Shown in pieces: positions 53,058 to 64,000 of a stretch of 64,000 nucleotides of DNA. Position 1 is the first letter of the stretch, and every line of letters begins with the position of its first letter. The translations under genes and the position numbers were made by a program. The stretch is taken from positions 95,546 to 159,545 of the forward strand of contig NZ_AWXZ01000015.1 of NCBI RefSeq assembly GCF_000496075.1, written 5' to 3'. Origin of the DNA: Lutibaculum baratangense AMV1. Its GTDB lineage: Bacteria > Pseudomonadota > Alphaproteobacteria > Rhizobiales > Tepidamorphaceae. A model generated the notes under the pieces. That model saw only the letters and a program-made list of their open reading frames with translations. It had not been told where the DNA came from and did no database searches.

Positions 53058-53444
53058 ATGGCGAAATCGATCCGCACACCAGGCGCACGCGTTCGTGGGC
53101 TCGGCGCAGCCGGCGAGGGAACCGGCCATTTCCTGCTGCAGAGGATGACGGCGGCGTCCAACATCCTGCTCATCCTGTTCTTCATCGGCCTCGTCGTCGC
53201 GCTGGCCGGTGAGGACTACCTGACCGTCGTCGCGATCCTCGAGCGGCCGCTCGTCGCGATCCCCTTCCTTCTCGCGATCGTCTCCGTCACGTTGCACATG
53301 CGGGTGGGGATGCAGGTGATCATCGAGGACTACGTCCACACCGAGGGGCTGAAGATCCTGGCCGTGATCGGCAACAACTTCTTCGCCGCAGCGATCGCGC
53401 TCGCCGCCGTCTTCTCCATTCTCAAGATTTCCTTCGGAGGCTGA
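53058..53444 (+). CDS. sdhD: Succinate dehydrogenase hydrophobic membrane anchor
   Basis: The 128-residue protein has three helices. [20 protein letters not shown] and [20 protein letters not shown], with its heme-ligand His, are typical of alphaproteobacterial SdhD. The stop TGA overlaps the sdhA ATG by one base. Confidence 0.95.
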   Translation: MAKSIRTPGARVRGLGAAGEGTGHFLLQRMTAASNILLILFFIGLVVALAGEDYLTVVAILERPLVAIPFLLAIVSVTLHMRVGMQVIIEDYVHTEGLKILAVIGNNFFAAAIALAAVFSILKISFGG

Positions 53445-55282
53445 TGCGCATGGCCCAGAACGGCAGCAACGGTTCCGCACCCGGCGCGAACGGCCGCGCC
53501 TATTCCTTCGTCGACCACACCTACGACGTCGTCGTCGTCGGCGCCGGCGGCGCGGGCCTGCGCGCGACGCTCGGCTGCGCCCAGGCGGGCCTCCGCACCG
53601 CCTGCATCACCAAGGTCTTCCCCACCCGCTCCCACACCGTGGCCGCGCAGGGCGGCGTCGCCGCCTCGCTCGGCAACATGGGCGAGGACGACTGGCGCTA
53701 CCACATGTACGACACCGTGAAGGGGTCGGACTGGCTCGGCGACCAGGACTCCATCGAATACCTCGTGAGGAACGCGCCGGCGGCCGTCTACGAACTCGAG
53801 CATTTCGGCGTGCCGTTCTCGCGCACCGAGGACGGACGGATCTACCAGCGCCCGTTCGGCGGCATGACGACCCGCTACGGCCAGGGCACCGCGCAGCGCA
53901 CCTGCGCGGCCGCCGACCGCACCGGCCACGCGATCCTGCACACGCTCTACGGCCAGGCGGTGCGGCACTCGAGCGAGTTCTTCATCGAGTATTTCGCGAT
54001 CGACCTGATCATGGACGAGGAGGGCGTCTGCCGCGGCGTCGTCGCGCTGTGCATGGACGACGGGACGCTTCACCGCTTCCGCGCCCGCCGCACGATCCTC
54101 GCCACCGGCGGCTACGGCCGCGCCTATTTCTCCTGCACCTCCGCCCACACCTGCACCGGCGACGGCAACGCCATGGTGCTGCGCGCCGGCCTGCCGCTGC
54201 AGGACATGGAGTTCGTGCAGTTCCACCCCACGGGCATCTACGGCGCGGGCTGCCTCATCACGGAAGGGGCCAGAGGCGAGGGCGGCTACCTCGTGAACTC
54301 CGAGGGCGAGCGCTTCATGGAGCGCTATGCGCCCACCGCGAAGGACCTCGCCTCGCGCGACGTCGTCAGCCGCGCCATGACGATCGAGATCCGCGAGGGC
54401 AGGGGCGTCGGCCGGAACAACGACCACATCCACCTGCATCTCGACCATCTCGACCCCGCCGTCCTGCACGAGCGGCTGCCGGGCATCTCGGAGTCGGCGA
54501 GGATCTTCTCCGGCGTCGACGTGACGAAGGAACCGATCCCCGTGCTGCCGACCGTGCACTACAACATGGGCGGCATCCCGACGAACTTCCACGGCGAGGT
54601 TCTGACGTTGAAGGGTGGCGATCCCGACTACGTCGTGCCGGGCCTGATGGCGATCGGCGAAGCGGCTTGCGTCTCCGTCCACGGCGCGAACCGGCTCGGT
54701 TCGAATTCGCTCATCGATCTCGTCGTGTTCGGACGCGCGGCGGGGCTGCGCTGCGGCGAGCTTCTGAAGCCCGGCGAGAGCCAGCCCGACCTGCCTTCGG
54801 ACGCGGGGCAGAACTCGCTCGACCGGCTCGACAGGTTCCGCTACGCCGACGGCGACACGCCGACCGCGAAGCTGCGCCTCGACATGCAGAAGGTCATGCA
54901 GACGAACTGCGCCGTGTTCCGCACGGGCGAGATCCTCGAGGAAGGCCACACGCTCATCAACGACGTCTGGCAGGCGGCGCGCGACGTGCGCACGACGGAC
55001 CGCTCGCTGATCTGGAACACCGACCTGATCGAGACGCTCGAGTTCGACAACCTGATCTGCCAGGCCGTCGTGACGATGGACAGCGCGGTCAATCGTCAGG
55101 AGAGCCGAGGCGCGCACGCCCGCGAGGACTTCCCCGACCGCGACGACGCGACGTGGATGAAGCACACGCTCGCCTGGGCCGACACGAACACCCGCGAAGT
55201 GACGATCGACTACCGCCCGGTGCACACCTACACGATGTCGAACGACATCGCCTATATCGAGCCGAAGGCGCGGGTGTACTGA
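53444..55282 (+). CDS. sdhA: Succinate dehydrogenase flavoprotein subunit
   Basis: The 612-residue flavoprotein oxidises succinate to fumarate and carries covalently bound FAD. Dinucleotide fold [12 protein letters not shown], the FAD-linking His64 in [11 protein letters not shown], the active-site stretch [20 protein letters not shown] and the C-terminal Arg-rich [16 protein letters not shown] are all present. A nearby Met3 (53450) is an alternative start. The usual neighbour sdhB is not next but starts 3.8 kb downstream, after thiC and an App1-type gene. Confidence 0.98.
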   Translation: MRMAQNGSNGSAPGANGRAYSFVDHTYDVVVVGAGGAGLRATLGCAQAGLRTACITKVFPTRSHTVAAQGGVAASLGNMGEDDWRYHMYDTVKGSDWLGDQDSIEYLVRNAPAAVYELEHFGVPFSRTEDGRIYQRPFGGMTTRYGQGTAQRTCAAADRTGHAILHTLYGQAVRHSSEFFIEYFAIDLIMDEEGVCRGVVALCMDDGTLHRFRARRTILATGGYGRAYFSCTSAHTCTGDGNAMVLRAGLPLQDMEFVQFHPTGIYGAGCLITEGARGEGGYLVNSEGERFMERYAPTAKDLASRDVVSRAMTIEIREGRGVGRNNDHIHLHLDHLDPAVLHERLPGISESARIFSGVDVTKEPIPVLPTVHYNMGGIPTNFHGEVLTLKGGDPDYVVPGLMAIGEAACVSVHGANRLGSNSLIDLVVFGRAAGLRCGELLKPGESQPDLPSDAGQNSLDRLDRFRYADGDTPTAKLRLDMQKVMQTNCAVFRTGEILEEGHTLINDVWQAARDVRTTDRSLIWNTDLIETLEFDNLICQAVVTMDSAVNRQESRGAHAREDFPDRDDATWMKHTLAWADTNTREVTIDYRPVHTYTMSNDIAYIEPKARVY

Positions 55283-55310
55283 GGCTGGTCCCATCGAATG
55301 GATCACGTAG

Positions 55311-55340
55311 GGCCGGCTCCCGGGAGCCGGCCTGCTTCGT
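55311..55340 (+). terminator. Hairpin after sdhA
   Basis: GGCCGGCTCC and GGAGCCGGCC form a 10-bp stem 28 bases after sdhA, followed by a weakly T-rich stretch (TGCTTCGTTTG). It would end the sdhCDA transcript before the thiC leader. Confidence 0.6.
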
Positions 55341-55565
55341 TTGTGGGCTTCCGGCCCCGGCGCGACATCGGCTGACGCCGAAGGCGCTTCCTTGCACGTG
55401 GCGATAACGTTGAGAACGAGTCTGTCGGTATCGGCTCCTCGGGTCGCGGGTCCCCGGTCTGGCTTTGCGCGGCGACGCAGCAATGGCGCCTTTCACCACA
55501 GCAGCAGGCGGCCAACTGCACATTGTTGACAGGCCCACCGTTCCCCAGCATCCTCGCATCTTCAC

Positions 55566-57599
<2,034 letters not shown>

Positions 57600-57607
57600 A
57601 CGACGCG

Positions 57608-57640
57608 AAGGCTGTCCGCGAGAGGATCGCGGACAGCCTT
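57608..57640 (+). terminator. Hairpin after thiC
   Basis: AAGGCTGTCCGCGA and its complement form a perfect 14-bp stem with a GAGGA loop, 8 bases after thiC. There is no T-run, so its strength is uncertain. Confidence 0.65.
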
Positions 57641-57661
57641 GGGGGCCATGTGCGCGGCCGC

Positions 57662-57699
57662 GGCGACGCCGCAGCGCCGGGGCGACGCCGCAGCGCCAG
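57662..57699. repeat. Two tandem 19-base repeats
   Basis: GGCGACGCCGCAGCGCCGG is followed by a copy with one change. It is a short local duplication in the gap between thiC and the App1-type gene. Confidence 0.7.
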
Positions 57700-57773
57700 G
57701 GCGAGGCGCGAGCTACCGAACGTTCCTCCCGCCTCAACGTTGACGTCACACAAGTTCAAGCCGGGGAGGCCGC

Positions 57774-58898
57774 ATGCGCATCGCGTTCCACAGGCACGCG
57801 CGAGGACCGTTGAGCCGGGCGGAGGGCGTCTGGGATCGCACGCGCTTCGCCGTCAAGAACCGGCTCGGCCTCGTCGAGCCGCCGATCGTCATTCCCTATC
57901 GCGGCTTCGGCGACGCGACCCGCTACTGGCTCAAGGGGCGGGTGCTCGAGGATCCCGGCATCTCGCAGGAGGCGGCGGAGCACTCGCTGAGGCAAAACCT
58001 CTGGCTCACCTACAAGCGCTACGAGACCGACGAGGTGCCTGACGCCCGTCTCGCATGGCGCTTCGGGGAGCGGAGCGGCGAGGTGACGACGGACGAGGAG
58101 GGGTACTTCGAGACGACGATCGAGCCCGGCGGCGCGCACGACACCGGCAGGGCGTGGCAGGCGGTCGAGGTCGAGCTTCTCGACAGCCCCGTCCGGGGAA
58201 CGAGGCCTCACCTCGCCCGGGCCATGGTGCGCACACCCGGGCGTGATGCCTCCTTCGGCATCATCTCCGACATCGACGACACGATCGTGGAGACGGGGGC
58301 GACGAACCTCGTCAGGCACTGGCGCACCGTCATCGCCAATTCGGCCCAAACCCGCGTCGCCTTCCCCGGCCTCGCGGCCTTCTATCGCGGCCTCGTGGGA
58401 CCGGGCGAACGCAACCCCGTCTTCTACGTCTCCTCGAGCCCGTGGAACCTGTTCGACCTCTTCGAGCGCTTTCTGCATCTCCGGGGCATCCCGCACGGGC
58501 CGATGCTGCTGAAGGATTTCGGTCTGACGCAGACGCGCTGGCTGACGGGCGGGCACCACGGTCACAAGAGCGAGATGATCGAGACCATCCTCGCAGCCTA
58601 TCCCGCCCTCCGCTTCATCCTCATCGGCGATTCCGGCCAGCGCGACGCCTTCATCTACCGCGACATCGCCAAGGCCCATCCCGGCCGGATCGCCGCGATC
58701 TACATCCGCGAGATCAAGGGCGGTCGCCACCATGCGCTCGTCGAGGAGGCGCTGGAGGAAGCGCGCGGGCTCGGCGTGGACACGGCCTGCGGCGACGACC
58801 TGTGGGTCGCGGCCGAACATGCCGCGGAGCGCGGCTGGCTCGGTGAAGAGCATCTCGAGACGGTCCGGCGCGACGTGAAGCGCGACGAGGCCGCCTGA
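57774..58898 (+). CDS. App1-type phosphatidate phosphatase domain protein (DUF2183)
   Basis: The 374-residue protein has a HAD-like C-terminal half (about 155-340) with the App1 motif ISDIDDTIVETG (DxDxT-type), YVSSSPWNLFDLFERFL and a final GDSGQRD. This is the DUF2183 family, which includes the yeast phosphatidate phosphatase App1. The N-terminal half (RYWLKGRVLEDPG, WLTYKRYETDE) is less conserved and resembles the usual beta-rich part. It has no signal peptide. It sits between thiC and sdhB, where it is not expected functionally. Confidence 0.85.
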   Translation: MRIAFHRHARGPLSRAEGVWDRTRFAVKNRLGLVEPPIVIPYRGFGDATRYWLKGRVLEDPGISQEAAEHSLRQNLWLTYKRYETDEVPDARLAWRFGERSGEVTTDEEGYFETTIEPGGAHDTGRAWQAVEVELLDSPVRGTRPHLARAMVRTPGRDASFGIISDIDDTIVETGATNLVRHWRTVIANSAQTRVAFPGLAAFYRGLVGPGERNPVFYVSSSPWNLFDLFERFLHLRGIPHGPMLLKDFGLTQTRWLTGGHHGHKSEMIETILAAYPALRFILIGDSGQRDAFIYRDIAKAHPGRIAAIYIREIKGGRHHALVEEALEEARGLGVDTACGDDLWVAAEHAAERGWLGEEHLETVRRDVKRDEAA

Positions 58899-59062
58899 GC
58901 CGGCGTCGCGCCGCGCGTACCAGCCATGCAACCTCGCTGCCGCCCGCGCGCCGGGGGTGACACGGACCCTGCGGCATGCGAAAGAGTGCGGGAACAAGAG
59001 TTTCTCGCGGATGCACGCGCCGCTTCGCGGATGCGGCATGCCCCTTAGCCCCAGGGAAAGCG

Positions 59063-59842
59063 ATGGTTCAGCTCACCCTCCCGAAGAACTCCAAGATCAC
59101 CAAGGGCAAGTCCTGGCCGAAACCGGAAGGCGCCAAGAAGACCCGCGAGTTCCGCGTCTATCGCTGGAACCCCGACGACGGCCAGAACCCCCGTATCGAC
59201 ACGTTCGAGGTCGATGTCGAGGATTGCGGGCCGATGGTGCTCGACGCTCTTCTCTGGATCAAGAACACGGTCGACCCGACCCTGACGCTCCGCCGCTCCT
59301 GCCGGGAGGGCGTGTGCGGGTCCTGCGCGATGAACATCGACGGCATGAACACGCTCGCATGCACGAAGGGCATGGACGAGATCGAAGGGCCGGTGAAGGT
59401 CTACCCCCTGCCGCACATGGCGGTGGTCAAGGATCTCGTGCCCGACCTCACGATGTTCTACGCCCAGCAAGCCTTCATCGAGCCCTGGCTCCAGACGAAG
59501 ACGCCGGAGCCGGAACGGGAATGGCGTCAGAGCCATGAGGACCGCGAGAAGCTCGACGGCCTCTACGAGTGCATCCTCTGTGCCTGCTGCTCCACGGCCT
59601 GCCCGTCCTACTGGTGGAACTCCGAGCGCTATCTCGGGCCCGCCGCGTTGCTGCAGGCGCGGCGCTGGCTCGTGGATTCCCGTGACGAGGCGACGGACGA
59701 GCGGCTCGACAAGCTCGAGGACCCCTTCCGCCTCTACCGCTGCCACACGATCATGAACTGCGCCCAGACCTGCCCCAAGGGACTGAATCCGGCCAAAGCC
59801 ATTGCCGAGATCAAGGAAATGATGGTCGCCCGCCGCACCTGA
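59063..59842 (+). CDS. sdhB: Succinate dehydrogenase iron-sulfur subunit
   Basis: The ATG at 59063 gives 259 residues. Three cluster sites are visible: [15 protein letters not shown] plus NTLAC for 2Fe-2[17 protein letters not shown] for 4Fe-4S, and [17 protein letters not shown] for 3Fe-4S. It transfers electrons from SdhA to quinone. It lies 3.8 kb from sdhA. GGGAAAG upstream of 59063 supports the start. A terminator follows at 59865. Confidence 0.97.
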   Translation: MVQLTLPKNSKITKGKSWPKPEGAKKTREFRVYRWNPDDGQNPRIDTFEVDVEDCGPMVLDALLWIKNTVDPTLTLRRSCREGVCGSCAMNIDGMNTLACTKGMDEIEGPVKVYPLPHMAVVKDLVPDLTMFYAQQAFIEPWLQTKTPEPEREWRQSHEDREKLDGLYECILCACCSTACPSYWWNSERYLGPAALLQARRWLVDSRDEATDERLDKLEDPFRLYRCHTIMNCAQTCPKGLNPAKAIAEIKEMMVARRT

Positions 59843-59864
59843 CGGGCTGCCGCCGCGTCTCTTG

Positions 59865-59894
59865 AAGCCGGACGCGGCCACCGCGTCCGGCTTT
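59865..59894 (+). terminator. Intrinsic terminator after sdhB
   Basis: AAGCCGGACGCGG and CCGCGTCCGGCTT form a 13-bp stem with a CCA loop, followed by TTGTCGTT, 23 bases after sdhB. Confidence 0.85.
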
Positions 59895-59954
59895 GTCGTT
59901 CCGCGGCGGTCCCCGGGGCGTCGTATTGCACTGCAGCGGCGCCTTGGGGCCGGC

Positions 59955-60506
59955 ATGAACCTGCGGATCGGCGACATCGTCGAGACGGTGGCCGAGCTCG
60001 AGGCCGGGGCCGACATGGTAATCGTCAGGAAACGAGGCGAGGCGGCCGATTTCGCCAAGGGGCATCTCGGCTCGAACCTCAAGCGGATCGTGCGCTCGTC
60101 GAAGAAGCCGATATTCGTCGCCTCCCGCGCCTTCGCTCCCGTCGAGCGCTTCCTGATCGCCTATGACGGTGGCGTCTCCAGCATGAAGGCCCTCGATCAC
60201 GTGGCGCGGAGCCCTCTTTTTCAGGGGCTGAAGTGCCGGCTGCTCACCGTCGGCAACGAGACGGCGGAGAACACGAAGCGCCTCGACGACGCCCGGCGGG
60301 TGCTCGAAGGCGCCGGCTACGCGGTCGACGCCGACATCGTGCCGGGGCAGGCCGACACGGTCATCGCGCAGGCGGTGGAGAACGAGAGGATCGGCCTCCT
60401 CGTCATGGGCGCCTACGGCCACTCGCGCATCCGCAGCCTCGTCATCGGCTCCACGACGACCGAGATGGTGCGCTCCTGCCGGATCCCGGTGATGCTCTTC
60501 AGGTAG
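59955..60506 (+). CDS. N-terminally truncated UspA-like protein
   Basis: The ATG at 59955 gives 183 residues. It begins in the middle of a first UspA domain (GDIVETVAELEAGADMVIV) and has a complete second one with GAYGHSRIRSLVIGSTTTEM. Two-domain relatives are about 280 residues, so some 90-100 N-terminal residues are missing. A terminator hairpin at 59865 lies where the missing part would begin, and the in-frame TTG at 59862 is within it. It is either a fragment or a naturally short form. It ends 8 bases inside the next gene's 3' end. Confidence 0.65.
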   Translation: MNLRIGDIVETVAELEAGADMVIVRKRGEAADFAKGHLGSNLKRIVRSSKKPIFVASRAFAPVERFLIAYDGGVSSMKALDHVARSPLFQGLKCRLLTVGNETAENTKRLDDARRVLEGAGYAVDADIVPGQADTVIAQAVENERIGLLVMGAYGHSRIRSLVIGSTTTEMVRSCRIPVMLFR

Positions 60507-61488
60507 CGGAACCCGCCGCGTCGCGGAGCCAACCTCGCTCGATCATGCCGCGCACCCATTTCAGGTCGCCGCCGAAGGCGACGCCGTGCCTTCCGCCGTC
60601 GTCCATGCGCATCGCCCGCGTCATGCCGTACCGCTCCGGCGTCAGGTCCACATCGACATCGCAGCGGACGATGTGAAAGCGGTCAGGGCGGAGGAGAACG
60701 AGCAGCGCGATCGCATCGTGCGGGAAGCACCCCTCTATGCCTTCCCACCGTCGATAGCCGGCGGCGTACGCCCTCAACGCAGCTTTCAGCGGCTCCAGCC
60801 GCCCGTCCGGGCCTGGCGGCAAGGCCTCGATCGCCGCCCGGGACAAGACGACCTTCCGGCAGATGTCGAGCGGGACGAGCGTCACCGGCACCGTGCCGGC
60901 CAGAACGGATCGCAGGGCCTCGGGGTCGGCGTGGGCGTTGAACTCGGCCACCTCGGTGATGTTGCCCCGGTCGAGGAGCGAGCCTCCCATCGTCACGATC
61001 CGCACGATCCGGCTCGGCCCGAGGAGCTCCACGAGGCGCGGAGCGTTGCTCGCGGGGCCGATCGCCAGGATCTCGAAGCGAGCGTGCCGTCCGTGCATGG
61101 GAAGGAGACGCTCGACCACCGTGTCGAGCGTAGGGAACTCCGGCGGATCCTCGCCGGCGAACACCCGTCTGGCGCCGCCGAGACCGTCTTCGCCGTGGAC
61201 ATCCTGTGCCCCGCGCGAGAAGCCGCAGGACCCAGATGCGGCACCCAGCGCGATGGGGGGCAGGGGGGAGATCCCGGCGAGCCTCAGGGAGTAGGCGATG
61301 TTGGAGGCTGCCTGGGCGACGCCGACATTGCCGAAGACCGCGGTGAGGGCGGCGAGGCGGTCGCGGCAGAGGCTGGCCGCCATCGTCAAGGCCAGCATGT
61401 CGTCGACGCCGCCGTCGCTGTCGATGATGAGGAGCGGCGGCTTCTTCTCGGAGGGAACGGGCTCCGCGGCGTCGGATCTTGAGAGCAT
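60499..61488 (-). CDS. Nucleoside hydrolase (IUNH family)
   Basis: The 329-residue protein has the N-terminal IIDSDGGVDDMLAL, a variant of the calcium-binding DTDxGxDD motif of inosine-uridine nucleoside hydrolases, and IVTMGGSLLDRGN plus EFNAHADPEAL, with a later conserved HDAIA. It would release bases from ribonucleosides. Replacement of Thr by Ser in the motif is mild. Its ATG overlaps the stop of the M23 peptidase gene by one base, so the two are probably co-transcribed. Confidence 0.87.
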   Translation of the reverse strand: MLSRSDAAEPVPSEKKPPLLIIDSDGGVDDMLALTMAASLCRDRLAALTAVFGNVGVAQAASNIAYSLRLAGISPLPPIALGAASGSCGFSRGAQDVHGEDGLGGARRVFAGEDPPEFPTLDTVVERLLPMHGRHARFEILAIGPASNAPRLVELLGPSRIVRIVTMGGSLLDRGNITEVAEFNAHADPEALRSVLAGTVPVTLVPLDICRKVVLSRAAIEALPPGPDGRLEPLKAALRAYAAGYRRWEGIEGCFPHDAIALLVLLRPDRFHIVRCDVDVDLTPERYGMTRAMRMDDGGRHGVAFGGDLKWVRGMIERGWLRDAAGSAT

Positions 61489-63437
61489 TAGGCTCCGCCG
61501 GCGGACGCGACCCTGGTCGAGGCGGGCGACCGGTTCATCAGCGCCTCGATGCGGGCCTTCTCCTTCTCGAAGCCCGCGAGGACGCGACCGTCGAGCACGC
61601 GACCGCGCGGCAGTCTGATGCGCATCGGGTCCACGAACCGCCCGTTGACCTTCACCTCGTAGTGCAGGTGCGGTCCCGTCGAGCGGCCGGTCGAGCCGAT
61701 CTTGCCGATGAGCTGGCCCTGGTGGACGGACTGTCCCTCCTTCACGGAGATCGCCGACATGTGGCTATACGTCGAAAGATAGCCGTTGGCATGCTGGATC
61801 TCGACACGCTGTCCGTAGCCGGAGCTCCACCCGGCCTGCACGACCTTGCCGTTGCCTGCCGCGATGATCGGCGTGCCCGTACGCGCCGCCCAGTCGACGC
61901 CGGTGTGCATGCGGGAGTATCCGAGGATGGGATGGCGCCGCATGCCGAAGCCGGAGGTGAAGACCGTGTTGGGAGCCGGCTTGCGCAGAAGGAACTTCCG
62001 CGCGCTCTTTCCTGTCGGGTCGTAATAGTCCATCTCGCCGTCGTCGGGCGTGCGGTAGCGGTAGAAGCGGTGGGTCTCGCCGCGTGTCGTGATCGAGGCG
62101 AAGAGGATCTCGGGCTGGGCCTGCTCGCCGTCTTCGTCGGTATCCGTGAAGAAAACCTCGATCGTGTCGCCAGGGCTCGTCGTGCGCTGGAAGTCGACGT
62201 CGAAGGCGAAGATGTGGATGAGCTCGGAAACGAGCGGTTCGGGGATCTCGAGCTCCGCGCCGGTTTCCCACAGCGCGTCGTAGACGTTGGCGCGGGGACC
62301 CTGCCGGGCGGAAGCGCCTTGCGAAGGCCGAAGCATCGCGGGCGCGATCACGTTCGCCATGCGCTGGAACCCGTTTCCTGCCAGGGCCACCGTGAGAGGG
62401 TGCCCGCGCTCCGAGGGGAGGCTGACCCGGACCGGCCGGTGTCGCTCCGACTCTCCGGCCTGTGCGATCGTCAGTCGCACCTCTTCCCCCGGCCGCAGCG
62501 AAGGCGCCTGGCCTCCCCGGCCGAGCGCGGCGAGGATCTCGTCCGCCTCGTCCTCGGTCGCCCCGTGCGCAAGGAGCACCGACCTCAGCGTGTCGCCCGC
62601 ATTGAGCGTCACGCTCATCTCGTCGGTCGCCTCCTCCGGGAGGGACGCGCCGCTCTTCGCGATCGTCGTGACGTTGGCCCCGAAGCTCGAGACGAGGTCA
62701 CCCGCTGCGGCCGGACCGAGGCTTGCGGCGGCGGTGGCCCAGCCGGCGGTGCCCGTGCCGACGGGAAAAATCATCGGAACCGCGAAGGCCGTCCCTTCCG
62801 GCAGGAAGGCGGCCGTTTCGCGGACCGTCTCCGACACTTCCTCCGGGCTGAGCAGGTCCGCCTCGTCGAACTGCGCGAGCGAAGCCGAGAGGTCGCTGAA
62901 GGCGACGGCGACGTTCTCGTCGCCCGGGTCGTCCTGCTTCGTCGCCGGCGCGTCGTCCGCCTTGCCGGCACTGAAGGCGCCGACCTCGGCGTAGATCCTC
63001 ACGGGGTCGAATTTCGGGGCGCGCTCGGCGTGGTCGCCGCGATTGAGAGCGAGGTTGCCGCCGGCCCGGATGTAGGACCTGACGTTGACGAACTCCTTCC
63101 CGCCGACGCTGCGCGTCGAGGACTCCTGGATGACCTGCCGGCTCGCGGCTCGGCGTGGCAGGACGACGAGCCTGTCTGTCTTGCCGGAGCCGAAGGCCGA
63201 GGGGCGCTGGAACGCGGCCTCGGCCTGGCCGACCGCCATTCGCGGGGCTTCCGCGAACTGGGCCTGCCGGTCGGCGGCGATGAACAGCGCTCCCGCGATC
63301 AGTGTGCCGCCAGCGAGCCCGGTCAGGCACGTGCAGGCCAGCCAGCGAAGATTGAGGAAATGGCGATCCGGCAGCTGGTCCTGCGCGGACCGGGTCAAAC
63401 CGAGCGGCGGCTCCCTGCCGAGGTCTACGGTTGCCAT
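61488..63437 (-). CDS. M23 family peptidoglycan metallopeptidase (with LysM-like and OapA regions)
   Basis: The ATG at 63437 gives 649 residues. One membrane helix (WLACTCLTGLAGGTLIAGAL, residues about 32-51) anchors the protein, with the rest in the periplasm. A LysM/OapA-like region (VTLNAGDTLRSVLLAHGATE) precedes the C-terminal M23 domain, which has zinc motifs RMHTGVDWAARTGTPI and GPHLHYEVKVNGR and closes with the FVDPM loop. The active-site residues look complete. It cleaves peptide cross-links. The start codon is supported by the strong N-terminal helix. Confidence 0.92.
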   Translation of the reverse strand: MATVDLGREPPLGLTRSAQDQLPDRHFLNLRWLACTCLTGLAGGTLIAGALFIAADRQAQFAEAPRMAVGQAEAAFQRPSAFGSGKTDRLVVLPRRAASRQVIQESSTRSVGGKEFVNVRSYIRAGGNLALNRGDHAERAPKFDPVRIYAEVGAFSAGKADDAPATKQDDPGDENVAVAFSDLSASLAQFDEADLLSPEEVSETVRETAAFLPEGTAFAVPMIFPVGTGTAGWATAAASLGPAAAGDLVSSFGANVTTIAKSGASLPEEATDEMSVTLNAGDTLRSVLLAHGATEDEADEILAALGRGGQAPSLRPGEEVRLTIAQAGESERHRPVRVSLPSERGHPLTVALAGNGFQRMANVIAPAMLRPSQGASARQGPRANVYDALWETGAELEIPEPLVSELIHIFAFDVDFQRTTSPGDTIEVFFTDTDEDGEQAQPEILFASITTRGETHRFYRYRTPDDGEMDYYDPTGKSARKFLLRKPAPNTVFTSGFGMRRHPILGYSRMHTGVDWAARTGTPIIAAGNGKVVQAGWSSGYGQRVEIQHANGYLSTYSHMSAISVKEGQSVHQGQLIGKIGSTGRSTGPHLHYEVKVNGRFVDPMRIRLPRGRVLDGRVLAGFEKEKARIEALMNRSPASTRVASAGGA

Positions 63438-63795
63438 GGGCGCTGCCAGCTTCTCCTTCTGCCTGTCCTGGCGGACGGGACGGTTATCGTTTGGACCGCC
63501 GGCGGCGGGCCATGAAGGCCTGAACGCCGGCCCACGCGAAGCAGGCCATGACGCTCTGCACAGGAGTGGAGGGACGATGCGTCCACGCCCCGACCCTGTC
63601 AACTTGCAAAGGCGCCGCGGCGTGTCCGCGGGGCGCCGCCACCGGTGCGAAGCGCGCTCCGGCGACGACCGGCATTGTGCCGCCCAATATGGCGCCTGTG
63701 AGGCTTGAGGCACTTTCTCACGAGCCGGAATCCTTGCCCCTCTAGGCGAGAGGGGCGGAGGATGAAAAAAATGCGACGCCGATCGCGAAAGGGCG
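63438..63795. other. Gene-free region upstream of the M23 peptidase
   Basis: About 360 bases with no convincing gene. A TTGACA-N17-CATCGT pair on the minus strand (63602-63574) could be the peptidase promoter but its -10 is weak. A GCCCCTCT/AGAGGGGC hairpin lies at 63736-63756. No tRNA was recognised. Confidence 0.45.
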
Positions 63796-63825
63796 TTGAC
63801 GGCGAAAGGGGCACGGATCTATATA
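63796..63825 (+). promoter_or_regulatory. Strong sigma70-type promoter at the right edge
   Basis: TTGACG, an 18-base spacer and TATATA give a near-consensus promoter on the plus strand. No gene follows within the window, so the transcript continues past 64000. Confidence 0.7.
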
Positions 63826-63890
63826 CGCATCACCGACGGCGACGGGCGCTCTGCTCCTTCCGGGGTTTCGGCCCTGGATGTTTGCCGATT

Positions 63891-63903
63891 TGGTCTTTAC
63901 AAG
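63891..63903 (+). promoter_or_regulatory. boxA-like antitermination element
   Basis: TGGTCTTTACAAG resembles boxA (TGCTCTTTA-A), which lies in rRNA operon leaders. It is about 70 bases downstream of the strong promoter. The match is not exact. Confidence 0.4.
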
Positions 63904-64000
63904 ATATCGCGATTGCGGCAGGGCCCTGGGGTTTCGGCTTTGGGGATTGCGGATTGCGCCTTGGGCATTGCCTGAGGGTGGGAGGTTTTGCTGCGTGATT

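Overview
This 64 kb window is chromosomal DNA from an alphaproteobacterium, most likely a member of the Hyphomicrobiales (Rhizobiales). The evidence is very high GC, almost gap-free coding with ATGA/TTGA overlaps, a FixL-FixJ-FixK oxygen cascade, the cell-cycle genes trcR and rcdA, a mesaconyl-CoA hydratase of the ethylmalonyl-CoA pathway, and BA14K-type and other small proteins typical of that order. The genus cannot be fixed from the sequence alone. No prophage, insertion sequence, integron, CRISPR array or defence island was seen. This is mainly core genome, and no undescribed system stands out clearly.

Region 1 (1-16.4 kb) is a microaerobic respiration block. It holds the N-terminal part of an SSS-type sensor kinase, mscL, fixL-fixJ, a lone receiver-domain protein, fixK, a BA14K-like secreted protein, hemN, an AbrB-family membrane protein, and the complete cbb3 oxidase set ccoNOQP and ccoGHIS. 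Three FNR/FixK boxes (TTGAY-N4-ATCAA) lie exactly in front of hemN, ccoN and ccoG, so sensor, regulators and targets sit together. A fourth box, at 47.57 kb, precedes a universal stress protein gene and is identical in sequence to the ccoG box on the opposite strand.

Region 2 (16.4-32.2 kb) deals with metals and cofactors. It has a lipoprotein, an ABC exporter, a btuBFCD cobalamin uptake operon behind a cobalamin riboswitch, a second TonB receptor (siderophore type) behind a RirA-like iron box, a YbfB-type MFS transporter, N-carbamoylputrescine amidase, a frameshifted membrane-protein gene, ferrochelatase behind an Irr-like box, and trcR.

Region 3 (32.2-50.5 kb) holds a quinone oxidoreductase, a DUF1192 protein and rcdA with CtrA-like sites, rpmE, a second ABC exporter, a GGDEF/EAL protein, a Gfo/Idh dehydrogenase, an RlpA-like protein, a hydroxypyruvate isomerase-like protein, a phosphotransferase-kinase fusion, small conserved proteins, a Pat-like acyl-CoA synthetase/acetyltransferase downstream of uspA, an EamA transporter, a DUF429 protein and a pyridoxal kinase.

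Region 4 (50.5-64 kb) has a CitE-family CoA-ester lyase overlapping mesaconyl-CoA hydratase, then sdhCDA. sdhB is separated from sdhA by a TPP riboswitch, thiC and an App1-type phosphatase gene. After sdhB come an N-terminally truncated UspA, a nucleoside hydrolase and an M23 peptidase. The right edge carries a strong sigma70-type promoter and a boxA-like element that may be the leader of an rRNA operon lying outside the window.
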